Source: Xiphydria camelus (taxonomy: Eukaryota > Arthropoda > Insecta > Hymenoptera > Xiphydriidae). Taken from it: 64,000 bases of DNA. The notes beneath the pieces are model-generated. The model had not been told where the DNA came from. It was given only the letters and a program-made list of their open reading frames with translations, and did not search any database. Positions 43,508 to 54,767 of this stretch are shown here, piece by piece (the first letter of the stretch is position 1; each line of letters starts with the position of its first letter). The stretch is from the NCBI GenBank assembly GCA_963678675.1, contig OY783193.1:28205250-28269249 (forward strand), written 5' to 3'. The translations under genes and the position numbers were made by a program.

Positions 43508-44282
43508 AGGTTTGCTGGGCAAAACTGAAGCAGATTGCGCCACCGAGCCAAACACCCGCGGGCAAATTTAAACGGTTATAATATATTATTAATGCTGCAC
43601 TAATGTGACTAATGTGACTGGTAAAAAAAATTGTAAAAATGAATTACAAAATAAAATTCAAATAGAATCCCCATATGTACTATAAATATACATATTTAAT
43701 TAAATCAGAAATGTTCATAAATTGGCTGACAGTACTGCATTCCCATACTTCGGAATGGGAATACAGTACTGTCAGCCAATTTATGAACACGCTCTAAATA
43801 ATTTTCATTTTTACCTGCATCACCGCTAAAAGTTATTAATTGATCAGAAGTAAAATGAACTTCGCATAATCCTTTTCTATGATGAGGTGCATATTTTAAG
43901 AAATCGAACCACTTTTGACGAATATCTTTCGATTTTTTTACAGAAGGAACCATGAACCTTGATTTATTTTTACAACTGATACTGCACACGAAAAAACCAT
44001 TTTATATTACATTTTTTATTTCAATTTTACTACATATAGATTCATAAATTAAGGTTATATTTTCATTCTTTACTCCTGCAATGCCTACTATGAAGTAGGC
44101 TGCCATATTGATATATCGATACCATCGATACTTTACTTTGAAAATTTCGTAAGTGCAATTTTTGTCAAAAATTGCACTTCGAGGTTTTCAAAGCAAGGTA
44201 TCGATATTTCAAATCAGGCGGTCAAAAAGGGTGTTTAGCTCGGTGGCGCCGAAGTTTACTTCCTCGACCACCAGCCAACCTA
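43508..44282. mobile_element. THAP-containing element inside the X palindrome
   Basis: Left end aggtttgctgg and the complement of ccagccaacct on the right, with further inverted match at gcgccaccgagc. The palindrome motif cgatctcccgaattgacag is interrupted at cccgaat / aattgac, implying a short (about 3-bp, AAT) duplication. Inside are a THAP-like coding fragment and a hairpin at 44110-44210 (aaaaattgcactt). Confidence 0.5.
43705..44000 (-). pseudogene. THAP-domain protein fragment
   Basis: An ATG at 44000 starts MVFSCAVS, then a frameshift leads into CKNKSRFMVPSVKKSKDIRQ, KWFDFLKYAPHHRKG and LCEVHFTSDQ. The C…C…W…CxxH pattern with a V-P pair is the zinc-binding THAP signature found in P-element-like transposases and host proteins. 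It runs into a 79-bp perfect hairpin (43711-43789: tgttcataaattggctgaca). No catalytic domain remains. Confidence 0.55.
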
Positions 44283-44329
44283 ATTGACAGCTACCGGCAG
44301 ATCAGAGGCCCCTTTCTCGAACTCGCTCG

Positions 44330-44512
44330 TATCTTTGCGTGCACGCATCTTAGCGAATAGACCAATCAGGATCAAGTATTCCGTATCAGGGAACGTATAC
44401 GCATCTTAGCGAGTAGATCAATCAGGACCCCCACCACAACGGAATACTTGATCCTGATTGGTCTATTCGCTTAGATGCGTATACGTAACTTTGCGAGTGA
44501 CTTGAGAAATTT
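44330..44512. repeat. Palindromic repeat before the protease-like exon
   Basis: gatcaagtattccg and its complement surround ccaatcaggacccccacc; a related segment stands immediately before the same exon in X copy 1 (16930-17095) and at 12955-13075. Confidence 0.55.
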
Positions 44513-44757
44513 ATTTACGAGTAAGGGCAAAATTTCAGCGGTGCATGCAAAAGGATTTCTTAAAACTATTCCAACGTCTCGAGTTAATATGTAACAACAT
44601 ATATACTGTCATAAGTAGTATCTTTACATGTGATGAAACAGTTCGTCACGGTTATTGGAAGAGTATACTTATTGTTAGAGTTAAAGGTAAAATGTCTACA
44701 TGGATTTCTGAAGACGACCAAGATATAAGAAAAATCCGACGGCCTGTATCGGTATAA
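44513..44757 (+). pseudogene. Ubiquitin-specific-protease-like exon, truncated second copy
   Basis: Matches the last ~80 residues of 16490-16927: ISAVHAKGFLKTIPTSRVN, then after a 2-base loss (frameshift at about 44592) NNIYTVISSIFTCDETVRHG, WISEDDQDIRKIRRPV and a stop. It lacks the CxxC part. The position within X is the same as in copy 1. Confidence 0.45.
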
Positions 44758-44859
44758 AATGTGAGATTTTAATTTGGTGGTAATAAAAAGCTATTCTCCT
44801 ACATGTAGGTACGTATTCTCCTCATGAATAAATTCCAAAAAGTAATGAAATCCCCCCAC

Positions 44860-46247
44860 AAAAACAGATTCTCTGTAAAAAAAAGGCGGCATGTTCATTC
44901 AGTGCCAACAAAAATTGATACGTAAAATACTCTCCAAACAAGATTTGAAATCAATTAAGGTATTTCAATGGTGACAGTCGTATTCAAATTTTTTGCTTCA
45001 GGACTTAGTACAACTGATCACAAACTGTATTACGCACGAACGAAACTTTTGAGTAACTCTGTACTCTGAGCTCCTTGCTACACAGAGACCTCCTGTATAC
45101 AAATGTACCTCACACATATACACTGCCTGGCCCGATAATCGTGGCAACAGTGCTTCTCTCTCCTTAGAATACCGCTATGTGCCTGCCACTACGTGCCACA
45201 GGAGATGGCTAAATCAACTGTGCGCACTGTTGCCACATCATCGTTACTCGTCCCCACTACTTTGCAGTTTCAAGAAAAATCTCAGTTTTTAAGTTACAAT
45301 TTCTCTGAAACTATATGGCTCAGCACTTCCAGTTTTTGTGAACATAATCCTACAATATCATTTTATTCGCCGTTAGTTTTTCTTTAACATTGTAAGATTG
45401 GTTCTGTAGTTATAGCTCAAAACGTCACTGAGGTACCGTCTTTCTACATGTTAGCCATTGAAAGTCAGTGTAGAAAATGCTACTTTGAATTAACATTTTC
45501 TTTTAAACTACATGGCTCAGCGTTTTGAAGTTTTGGGAATCGATGGGTAATATTTCAGTCTTTTGATTGGCAAAATTTCATGAGATTCGTAAGAAAAACG
45601 CAAAACCATGGAAATACCTTAAGATCGCCATGTTCAAGATTTATGTATAAAAAGTAAAAGGCATCATTTGAAAGGAAAATTATTGTAACTTGTTACTAAA
45701 AAATTCGACTAAAAAATTTAGGTATAAACAAATTTTCATAAAAAAGAACTTGCCGCGTTTTTTCCTTCAAAATAAAAAACTTACAGAGAATTACATTCGA
45801 TGTTTATGCACTTATGAGAGATTTTAAATAAATTCATACACTCTCATATGATACCACCAGTATACCGAACGTCGCACGAGAAACCGATCAGGCGGGGGCC
45901 TTCTGAATTTCTCTGAATTTGACTTCGGCATTGCAATTTATGAATCACTCTAGCACCGTCCAAGCACTGCAAATTATTCGGTATAGTGGACAAAAAATGA
46001 AAACTTAAACGCGGCAAGTTTTTTTAAAAAAATTTGTTTATACCTAAATTTTGTTAGTCGAATTTTTTAGTAACGAGTTACAATAATTTTCCTTTCAAAT
46101 GATGCCTTTTACTTTTTATACATAAGTTTTGAACATGGCGATCTTAATTGATTTCAAATCTTTTTTGGAGAGTATTTTACGTATCAATTTTTGTTGGCAC
46201 TGAATGAACATGCCGCCTTTTTTTTACAGAGAATCTGTTTTTGTGGG
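44860..46247. repeat. Terminal palindrome of X, copy 2, interrupted
   Basis: Same arms as 15567-16305. The left arm is interrupted at caattaag by a 660-bp TTAA element (44959-45618). The right end gtttttgtggg is the end of X. Centre near 45900. Confidence 0.7.
44959..45618. mobile_element. 660-bp piggyBac-type MITE, TTAA duplication
   Basis: Ends ggtatttcaatggt and the complement of accatggaaatacc (13 of 14). TTAA flanks both ends (44955-44958, 45619-45622), while the uninterrupted palindrome at 15670 and 59035 has a single ttaa (caattaagatcgc / caattaagatcgc). Non-coding. TTAA targeting is the mark of piggyBac. Confidence 0.75.
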
Positions 46248-46249
46248 TT

Positions 46250-47212
46250 ACCATGACAGAAAAAACTCTACGACAATCTATATCCTCCTCCTTCTCCACC
46301 TCCACCTCTTCCTCCTACTTCACCAACTCCTACAGGAATTTATTTCTTTTGACCGATTTTTGCCATAATGCCATAATATAATTATATACATGCATATATA
46401 TATAGCTACATAATACACACGAAAGAATGGTCAGTGCTCATTTACGTAGGAAATAGGCGTTTGGAATTAAGTAAAAGCACTCTGTGTTCTCCTTACAAAC
46501 AATATTCTTTATCAGAATGCGCTTGGAAGAAACTCTTTCACACTCTCCACGGAACTAACTAATGCCGGCCATACACGCTACGGTCTACCGTATGATCCAC
46601 CGTACGGTGGCAGACCTGCGCAGGCAAACTGGAGCGTGTACGGGGAGCGATGGCAGACCTGCACAGGCGATCGGAGCAAGATCGAAAATCGTTTCTTTCG
46701 AGCGCGACCGTACGGTGAAACTGAAGGACTTTTCTGGTATACCGAACCGTCCCATACACGCTACGGCAGACCTGCGCAGGTAGACCGTACGGTAGACAGT
46801 AGCATCTATGGCCTGCATAAAAGAGCATACGGGTATCATGATATGGACCATCGATGACTGGTTTCTTTTTTTCGTCCTCAGTAGAAATCCGACACTGCGT
46901 CGCCTCACGAGCGCTGGAATGGGGCACGGTCGAGAGCGTTGAGTGAGGCAGGGTGGAGAGCGCTAAAGTGTGTATTTCGTTACACGTCGCGCGATTTCAC
47001 TACCCTCAGCAAAGAAGTTTCACTTTAAACACACACACACACACACACAGTTTTCCTTCAAAATATTTCCCATCCTCTGCAGCGCGTCGGTCACCAATCG
47101 GCTGTAGTATACTATCGATCGTACTGCGTGCACTACATATAATATGCACTATAATAGAATTTGTAATGTATGTGAAATTCTGAGAAACAGCGATTAATGT
47201 TTTATCACTGTC
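46250..47212. other. Repeat mosaic, no gene
   Basis: 46250-46290 resembles 39508-39545 (atgacagaaaaaactc). 46562-46840 is a local mosaic of gcagacctgcgcagg and accgtacggt words in both orientations, explaining the overlapping frames there. 46900-47030 is an inverted arm-A end; (CA)n at about 47031-47049. 47105-47205 recurs in reverse at 55498-55590. Confidence 0.45.
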
Positions 47213-47416
47213 AACACGCGGAAGAAGAAAAAACTTCGATACCAGTTTCTCTGAATTTGATTCCGGTGGGATTAGTTTCAATTGGCTATACAAGTCTTTT
47301 ACAATGCTTCTTCGTAGAGCCAATTGAAACTAATACCACCGGAATCAAATTCAGAGAAACTGGGGTATCGAAGTTTTACTTCTTCCGCGTGTGGCGGCCA
47401 CACGTTTTGTTTTTTG
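47213..47416. repeat. Terminal hairpin, copy at the composite's right end
   Basis: Arms as at 6687-6905; right end gtggcggccacacgttttg runs into the Tigger gene at about 47410. Confidence 0.7.
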
Positions 47417-48295
47417 TAAATTACGGGTAAAGTAGTCACATGTTTGAAGCAGCGGGGGTTTTTGGATTTCCCCATGACTAGGATTTTCAATTTATGGGTT
47501 CCCGTTGCATTAGCGCAGAGCATGATAGTGATGCGATCCTTCATCACTTTCCGACCTCGTGCAGTCTGCTCAGACTGACTTGCAAGTTTTTGTTAGGCAG
47601 TGACTTCCACTGCAAGCCACTCTCACATCGGCGTTATAAATATTTTCGGGCTCGTATCCTTTTTCTTCCATTTCCGCAGTAAAACGACGAAGAAATTGTT
47701 GGCCAGCTTCGACATCACTTGAGAGGCTTTCTCCTTGAATACTTAATTGACGAATCCCATCTCGCTCTTTAAATCTGTAATGCAAAATATCAACGTTGAA
47801 TTTTTTACGGTTTTCTTGAATCTCATCAGTACAAAAATAATCATAATTAAAAGCCGATATAGATCAGATACAATACATACAATAGTTTCTTTTATTGTTA
47901 TTCAATCTAAGCAACCTATATTGATCAAAGAGAAGCTATAAGATATCATTCAAGTAACATTATTTCTAGTAGAAAGTTAAACGCAGACTGTTTTTTATAA
48001 ACTAGGCTTCAAGTTTAATTTTTTTTTTCATGCATACAATACGCAAAAGATTTGTCAGAGAGATAATGAAATAACTATTTCAAACTATCTTGTAAGGAAT
48101 TTCATTATTCCTTATCAGTTATTATTGAGCCATAATCCTCCAGTTCTTTTCTTTTGCCTTTAATGCGACAAATAGTTGGATGGGTGACGTTATACTCAGC
48201 AGACAGTTTCGTCACTGATTCTCCTTTCTCCAGCCGGGCTAGATTTCTAATTTTTCAGAAAAATCTAGTCGCCGGTAATTAGGATTTTTGCTCAT
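47406..48295 (-). pseudogene. Tigger/pogo transposase, N-terminal half
   Basis: ATG at 48295 opens MSKNPNYRRLDFSEKLEI; after a one-base shift comes a CENP-B-type helix-turn-helix (ARLEKGESVTKLSAEYNVTH, ICRIKGKRKELEDYGS). A non-matching stretch follows (47790-48115). Then SLSSDVEAGQQFLRRFTAEM, GYEPENIYNAD (first catalytic Asp) and [20 protein letters not shown], ending at YKKQ where the hairpin starts. The continuation of this protein type is at 37755-38815. Confidence 0.65.
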
Positions 48296-48634
48296 AGCGA
48301 TTTTTTTTAAACAATGCTTAAAATAATCATTTCGAGGTTAAAATTTCGTTGTAAACAAGAACGTTTTTTCAAGGTTATGTCTACCTGAACTATTAGTATT
48401 TTCGTATTAATAACACAAATCGCGTATCAGCCAAAATGTTCACAGCGAATAATTGATTTTTATTATATGTAAATAATTACTTACTTTTTATATATACGAT
48501 ATCCACGATGTTATACGATGTTGTCGCGGTTTTGTTTACAAAATCTCATACCGGCACGAGGGAACACGGGGTCTGCAGTCACGGCACTGTACGAGTGTCA
48601 AGGAAGGGGAATGGTGAGGATAGCAGTCGATCGA

Positions 48635-50092
48635 CTACAGCCGGTTCTGGCTCGCGATTGGTACTTCAGATAGCGTACATTGTCTCTCTATTACGTACGC
48701 TATGAGAGGTTTCATTGTAAGTGCAAACTTCTCCAATGTTCTTAAAATCCATCGGAGTTTCGGTGTTATTTGGAAAAGTCGAGAGAGCATCCTGAATACT
48801 TCGGATGCAGCGTTTAAACGTTGCTTCTTAGTTGTAAATCGGCTTGTTGTGTCGCAACCTGTTAGAGCATGTAACGCGGGTAAAATATTAAAAATTTTTT
48901 CACCAAGCGATTCAGCTACTAAATGACAGCTTAAAAGACTTCCTTTTTTTACCAGATCCTTCAAACCAGATAAATCGACATCCAGTGTTCGACAGTCTAT
49001 GCCAAAAGTGAATGCTAAGCACGAAAACATCAGTATCTAAACTATTTATAATTACTTATTCAATCCCTCCACGAGCAGCGTGAAAAATATGGTAGAACAT
49101 TTTACAATCTGCTTCTAGGTGATTAGAATTCAAGTCTAGCACTTCAGATGAACTATTACTTTGGAGCTTGAAGCATTTCGTGGGGTTTCATATCCACCTG
49201 TAATAAACAGTTCTGCTTCAGCATTGAACGATTCAATTTATATTTTCAGTTCTTTTAATTGATATTTTAAAAAGTTGGAGCATAAATGCAAAGAAATTGA
49301 ATAAACTGCAGTTTTTTTTTAGGACAAGACAAAAATCTTTGCAGTCGGTCGGGATTTTGGTTGAAGGACGAGATATAACAATTTGCTTCGGTTTCGTTCC
49401 TTTCGATCGTAATTGCGACTCAATATACTTAATTGAAACGTCATCGTATCTATCGAAAATGACGTCAATTCTTTTGACGAAATGCTGGTATGAAAGATAC
49501 GTTCCAAAGATGCAGTGGAAAAATCTCCGGAAGTAGGCATTACATTTTTGAAATTGAATTTTTGCACTAGTGACATTCTATCGAAAATACAAACTTTTTC
49601 GAATGATCAGATTTTATTATTTGCTGGAAAGTGTTGTTTCCACATGCATGTACTTTTTGAACTTCGATAACTAATGCTGATTGTGTACTTTTCCTGTAGA
49701 ACCCTTCGTGGTCAAAGAGATATGTAGAGTAATCAAGTATTTCATGCGATAAAAACTGTCTCAGATTAAGTTCACGTTGTGATGCCATCATAAATGATTG
49801 TTGAAATGTAGTATAATATTATTAGTTACGATTTCTACTTTTTTATCATTACTTGTAGATTGCTTTTCTTTGGTGGGCTTGTAATTGAAATTATAACATG
49901 TGGTTTTCTTGCTAGTGGGTCAAAAATGTATTTCTTCTTTAATTCAAACCGTTCAGTTTCGTACTCATTTATCATCGATTCTCTAGTTTCTTTTAAATTC
50001 AGCAAATATTTGACAGTGTTTTCATCTCCAAGAGAGCTTCGTTTTAAATATTGCAAAGACCGAAATCTACATCGATGTAAAATATGTTGCAA
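48635..50092 (-). pseudogene. Degenerate coding region with HALTGCDTTS motif
   Basis: Several minus-strand frames line up: 50092-49835 (MQHILHRCRFRSLQYLKRSS), 49791-49567, 49576-49319 and 49030-48635 (LPALHALTGCDTTSRFTTKK). The HALTGCDTTS motif occurs in large transposon-associated proteins of insects and cnidarians (my recollection; family unnamed). Frameshifts and stops separate the parts; about 480 residues in total. No terminal repeats recognised. Confidence 0.4.
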
Positions 50093-50346
50093 CCTGTTAA
50101 AGACAAAATCAAACTTTGAATGTTTTGTTCGTCTTTCGCTATTCGTGCTTTACTCCACTCACTATGAAAGGAAGAATCAAATTTCGCCGGTAGCATTACC
50201 TTCTATCTGAACGTATGATACAATAGCATTGTGAATTGTGTATTATGATGATGCCGTTTTACATTTCATACCTTACCCAAATAACCTTTTAATAGAGAAG
50301 AACAACGTTTTTTTATAGCTGCAGCGATGGAATCGAAAACTATTAA

Positions 50347-50944
50347 CCCTTTGCGACGCAGTGGGACGTATACGTCCCACCTACTTCTCAGTTTTTATTG
50401 GATTTCTAGTTCGCGTTGACATTTAAATACGAATGCTTTTTTTTTAATAAACTCTTGGGGATATAAGGAGTAAAACTAGCACAAAAAAGTACGTGAATTG
50501 GTTAATTACTTATTAGTTATAAACAATTAAAACTCGAAAATCTCGTTTTTTTTACAATAAATTCGGCTGTGTCTGAACTACAAGTCCTAGAGATCTAAAA
50601 TTTTTTTTCAAATATCTCAAACATTGAACTAAACAATATATTTTTTGCAGAATTTTTCGTAGGTCAGTTTTTTCAAAAAAAAATTTCCAAAATATGCAAA
50701 AATAGAGTTTTTTGTTATGTTGATCACCTAAAAGATTCTGAGAGACAGTAGTTACCATATTAGATCCGCCATTTTGAATTTGCACTACTGACGTCAGAAT
50801 CGTGACGAGCACAGTCGGCAAATTGAATAAATAATTTTTAATTTTGAAGTTCTAACGTCATCATCGTGCTCAACGACCCCGAAAAACTTTATAAAGCTAA
50901 AAATAACAATAATATGAATGAAAAAAAATTCGCGTCGCAAAGGG
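50347..50944. mobile_element. 598-bp piggyBac-type MITE
   Basis: Ends ccctttgcgacgca and complement of cgcgtcgcaaaggg (13 of 14), TTAA on both sides (50343-50346, 50945-50948). Just inside the left end is a perfect 20-bp palindrome, gtgggacgtatacgtcccac (50361-50380). CCCTTT- ends and TTAA are piggyBac hallmarks. Non-coding. Confidence 0.8.
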
Positions 50945-50948
50945 TTAA

Positions 50949-52026
50949 GGAGGATCGTCAGTGCTCTTCGGGGTGAGGTAGAAGGGGAACAAGAACAAAG
51001 AAACCGACGTATGTTGCCAATTTCAAATAGAAATATTTCAAGTTTTATAAAAACTGCAATAATAAGTATAGGTGCTGAATTCTTTTTTCTTTTTGTTACT
51101 TTCAACCTAAAATATAAGATAAATATTCGAAAACAATTTTATAACTTCAAACTTAATTTATTTTAAATAGGTATGTAAAATGTATGCAAAACGTGGCAGC
51201 ATAGCATTTCAACATTTGTAAGTTGGTAGCAAATCGGTAGGTTAAACAGAATTCTTATCGACGGACAACGCGTTGAAGCGGTTCATGACGTCTGTTTATA
51301 ACCTCAATCTCAAGTTTGCGAGTACATAAACAGACGTAAAAGTACTGCCAAGACATGTAGGTATAATTTTTCACGTGCTCAAACTTTCCGATGGAAAGAA
51401 AAACTGATTAGTGAGAAAGTGTATTTGTAAATCGGTTGCAAATCGGTAGGTTAAGCAGAATTCTTATCGACGGACAACGTGTTGAAGCGGTTCATGACGT
51501 CTATTTATAACCTCAATCTCAAGTTGGCGAGTATATAAACAGACGTAAAATATCTGCCAAGACATGTATAATTTGTCACGTGCTCAAACTCCGATGGAAA
51601 GGAAAACTGGTTAGTGAGAAAGAACACGCTTCGCGCCAATAGCTTGTGACGTCACGTAGTGAGATGTTGCCACGTTTATGCATATGGCGGACGAGTACAT
51701 GAAAATTTAGAATTTTTCGACAGTTTTTCCTTTATATTAAAAAAACTGTAGTGAAAATTCTTTATAATTTAGTAAAAACAAGTTCGTGTGGTGTTAAAAC
51801 TTATTTCATAATTTTCAGAATTTTTTCGGTTGATAATCGCAAGTTCTGTGCATTTGATATATGCTCCCCATAAGAGTCAATACTAATCTTGTAAGTTTTA
51901 AAAATTAATTACGAGAACTGTAGGATGAAATTGTTTGATTTTTTTCTATTATTAAAATGAGTTCACAAGTATTTTAAAAAATGTTTAACTACGGTTTCTG
52001 AGAAGTCATTTTTCTGACGATCCTCC
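50949..52026. mobile_element. 1.08-kb TTAA element next to the previous one
   Basis: Ends ggaggatcgtcag and its perfect complement ctgacgatcctcc, TTAA on both sides (50945-50948 shared, 52027-52030). Inside is a direct duplication of about 209 bp (from 51225 and from 51434; gcaaatcggtaggtta, cggacaacg-gttgaagcgg). Ends differ from the neighbour, so it is a second piggyBac-like family. No transposase. Confidence 0.7.
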
Positions 52027-52049
52027 TTAAAAGGGCCGATAAAAAAAAA

Positions 52050-53355
52050 CAACAAAACGTGTGGCCGCCACACGCGGAAGAAGTGAAAATTCGATACCAG
52101 TTTCTCTGAATTTGATTCCGGTGGTATTAGTTTCAATTGGCTCTATATAAGTCTTGTACTATGCTTCTTCGTAGAGCCAATTGAAACTAATACCACCGGA
52201 ATCAAATTCAGAGAAACTGGTATCGAAGTTTCACTTCTTCCGCGTGTGGCGGCCACACGTTTTGTTGTTTTTTTTTCACCCTCAACTATGCTCAGATTCA
52301 TCAATGTGTGATTGTGTGAATTTAGTTCTTTCTCTCCATCCTCGATTTAGTTCTGTACTAGTTTTAGGTAGTACCTTCATCATCGCTTTCTTTACACGTT
52401 GCCTCTCACGAAACTCTTGTGCCCGTTGTTTTCCTGTTTTTGCCATAATAATTTTAATATAACACACACGCGAAAGAATGTTCAGTGTTCATTGACGTTT
52501 ACGAAATGGAAAGTTTATTTAACACGTTGCATGTCACTGTACTATTTCGACCGTTCTGTGGCTTTTTTTGCAATAATAATTATAAATTAACACACACACA
52601 CACGCGCGCGCGCGAAAGAATGTACATGCACGGTGGTTACTCGAGAAAAGTCGCGACTCCGATCGCAGACTACACGAGCTCCGTATGACCGGCCACTCGA
52701 TGCGGTAAAATCCGGAAAACTAAAAATGCGACAAACGAAATACAAACAACTCACAAGTAACTCTGCGCCCTCTAGTCTGGTTTCTCCCAAGGATACGCTC
52801 AAAAAGGGTCCTAAACGCTAGATTTATGGTGAGCCTAACAGTCCTCTTAGTGAAGGTGCGACACCGCGTCGCCTCGTAATATGAACAATAGCTTCCATTG
52901 CCCGAAGAAACCCTCTCGAGCAACACAAACCAGACCCCGTCTGCACAGTCTAAACCGCGATTGATTTTTGCTTCATTTATTCTTCAGTTTCAAATTAATA
53001 ACTATAACATGTGCGATCAAGAGTAGATCTCCTCGAGCTCGTAAATCCCGAAGGCACTACTGCGTGACACGACTAGTGACCGAAAACGTGGTGTGGTGGA
53101 TTTAAACCGTATCGGTTAGTTGAAATGATTTAACACTGCACTCACAATATTACTGGTGATTATATTGGATTCAAAGAGATATAGTAATTCCGTGATGTAG
53201 CGGTGGTTTACAATTAGATACACTGCGAGGTTGTTTTGAGGGAAAGGTGTGGGACTGCGAACGCATTCGACACCCCCAATCACCAAAACCTACCGCCCGC
53301 CTCGCTGTTGCGACCGATGTACAGATTAGATCTAGATTAGTGCGTTACTTAGAGT
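52050..53355 (-). mobile_element. Hairpin element, third copy, arm A truncated
   Basis: Hairpin (52050-52266), D (52267-53004) and the inner part of A (53005-53355) in reverse orientation, with the D/A joint intact (aacta / taacatg at 53004/53005), the second empty site for X. Its left flank (gataaaaaaaa) equals a site that is continuous at 35814, so the hairpin end marks a true boundary. Arm A breaks off at 53355. Confidence 0.6.
52282..52446 (-). pseudogene. N-terminal ORF of the hairpin element, 54 codons
   Basis: MAKTGKQRAQEFRERQRVKK then KVLPKTSTELNRGWRE…, ending in a stop just before the hairpin. Here both basic motifs stand in one frame, unlike at 6499. Upstream lie the (CA/CG) tract and the promoter-like D sequence. 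Confidence 0.45.
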
Positions 53356-53417
53356 GAGTTAGAGAAAGGGGCCCCAGGGGTCTCCTTACCTGAGAACCCT
53401 GCCTACGTCACAACTAA

Positions 53418-53631
53418 GGGCCTTTGCACACGACCTTTTTTATACTAGCTGACGACGCGCGTTATACGCGATTAGGACGCTCAGCAAACGCAAGGCAGTC
53501 GGCAAGTTGTGACTTTTACACACGATCCTTGCTAATACAACCTGCTAATACGCGCTGATGACGCGCAGCGAACGCGCTCATCAAAAAGGCGCATCGTCAG
53601 CTAGTTTAAAAAACGTCGTGTGCAAAGGCCC
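53418..53631. mobile_element. 214-bp Harbinger-like MITE
   Basis: Ends gggcctttgcacacgac, a perfect 17-bp inverted repeat (23 of 24 over a longer span). The flanks are taa on the left and tta on the right, so a clean 3-bp duplication is not certain. Non-coding. Confidence 0.65.
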
Positions 53632-53668
53632 TTACGGTTGCCAGCTTTATCGCAGCGTTTCGTACCCC

Positions 53669-53958
53669 GAGGTACATATCGTCGGCTTCATATGAAAAGT
53701 GCATAAGTCCAAAATGACTGTCGATTATCTAACAATAAGAAACAAGCCATCTTGCAAATTAAACTGTTTTTTGGAAGTATTTTATTATCAAGTTGTTTAT
53801 CTAAATGTTTGAACTTTTGTTTGATAATCCCATGTATAGCTTCTGAACTTCTTAGAATAAGAGACACTAATTTTAAACAGTTTCTTTAATCTACTGTGAA
53901 AATAGTCATTTTGGACTTATGCACTTTTCATGTCAAGCCGACGATATGTTAGTACCTC
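53669..53958. repeat. 290-bp foldback
   Basis: Arms begin gaggtacatatcgtcggctt and end with the complement; shared inner words are tgaaaagtgcataagtcc and aaaatgact. The loop is AT-rich and non-coding. Confidence 0.7.
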
Positions 53959-54242
53959 GTCGAACCTTTGTCTCACGGTGTACGGAATTTCGCCGGAAAG
54001 GCAGTCGGTCTTGAGCTTCAGATGCGTACAGTTGCGTATTGTATTTCTATCCACTAAAGCAAGTAGATAACAAACCATACACTAAATGTATAATATTAAT
54101 AAGCTTCATATCACGCTTCAGTTCAATATACAACCGAACTCGGCAATAATAATAACTGATCACATTCTATCATTTAAAAAAATGTTTCATATTTATCTGA
54201 CAAAAGAGCACGAAAGAAAATTAACGAAAAAAGAAATGAAAC

Positions 54243-54767
54243 CACCCCCTTCAAAACATCGACGATGTATGATATAGCACGAATTAATAAAATAGCTCCC
54301 TTTCCAAAGTAATCATGTAACAACTTACGAATCAGCAAAGATAATAAAAAATTATGATAAAAAAGTAATGAAATCATTACCGCCAAATTAATGAAAGCAA
54401 GTGTGTTGTCAAGGTATGTTGCGTTAATGAGAGAAATAGTACATAATTCCATACAATGGTAAACTTCGCTACAGAGACTAAAAATAATATAGAGGGAAAA
54501 AAAACCAAGAGAGAAGTTCCACTGAAACTGAGAATATATCCTCAGTTAACCATTGTATGGAATTATGTACTATTTCTCTCATTAACGCAACATACCTTGA
54601 CAACACACTTGCTTTCATTAATTTGGCGGTAATGATTTCATTACTTTTTTATCATAATTTTTTCATTATCTTTGGTGATTCGTAAGTTGTTACATGATTA
54701 CTTTGGAAAGGGAGCTATTTTATTAATTCGTGCTATCATACATCGTCGATGTTTTGAAGGGGGGAGG
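54243..54767. repeat. 525-bp inverted repeat with ~223-bp arms
   Basis: Left arm 54243-54467, right arm 54545-54767, near-identical complements (caaaacatcgacgatgtatg … ccatacaatggt). The right arm leads into a Harbinger transposase fragment through a G-run, so the arm probably belongs to that element's end region. Confidence 0.75.

Larger units (their letters stand above)
39637..46247 (+). mobile_element. Unit X, copy 2, largest
   Basis: Starts TCAAGAGACACGGTAGTGTC right after an A and ends …acagagaatctgtttttgtggg before a T, as in copy 1. Module order equals copy 1 read in reverse: leader (39637-40430), palindromes (41500-43507), repeat at 44330-44512, protease-like exon (44513-44757), terminal palindrome (44860-46247). 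Extra here: a 248-bp tandem array, a THAP-containing element (43508-44282) and a TTAA element (44959-45618). Confidence 0.5.
38816..47405 (+). mobile_element. 8.6-kb composite that splits the Tigger gene
   Basis: The left end is arm A of the hairpin family (ttttgaagtgaaacttcttt at about 38816) and the right end its hairpin (…ggccacacgttttg), so it looks like another A-to-hairpin element with X inside (39637-46247). An inverted A end at about 46900-47030 lies just before the hairpin, and D is replaced by other sequence. Target T-runs on both sides prevent reading a duplication. 38990-39636 contains two direct copies of a ~180-bp unit (ggatgcagtatgctatcg / ggatttagtatgctatcg). Confidence 0.5.

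Noticed and set aside
46559..46927. Several overlapping frames of 73-122 codons on both strands
   Set aside because: The region is a mosaic of inverted gcagacctgcgcagg words; all frames are shadows of that.
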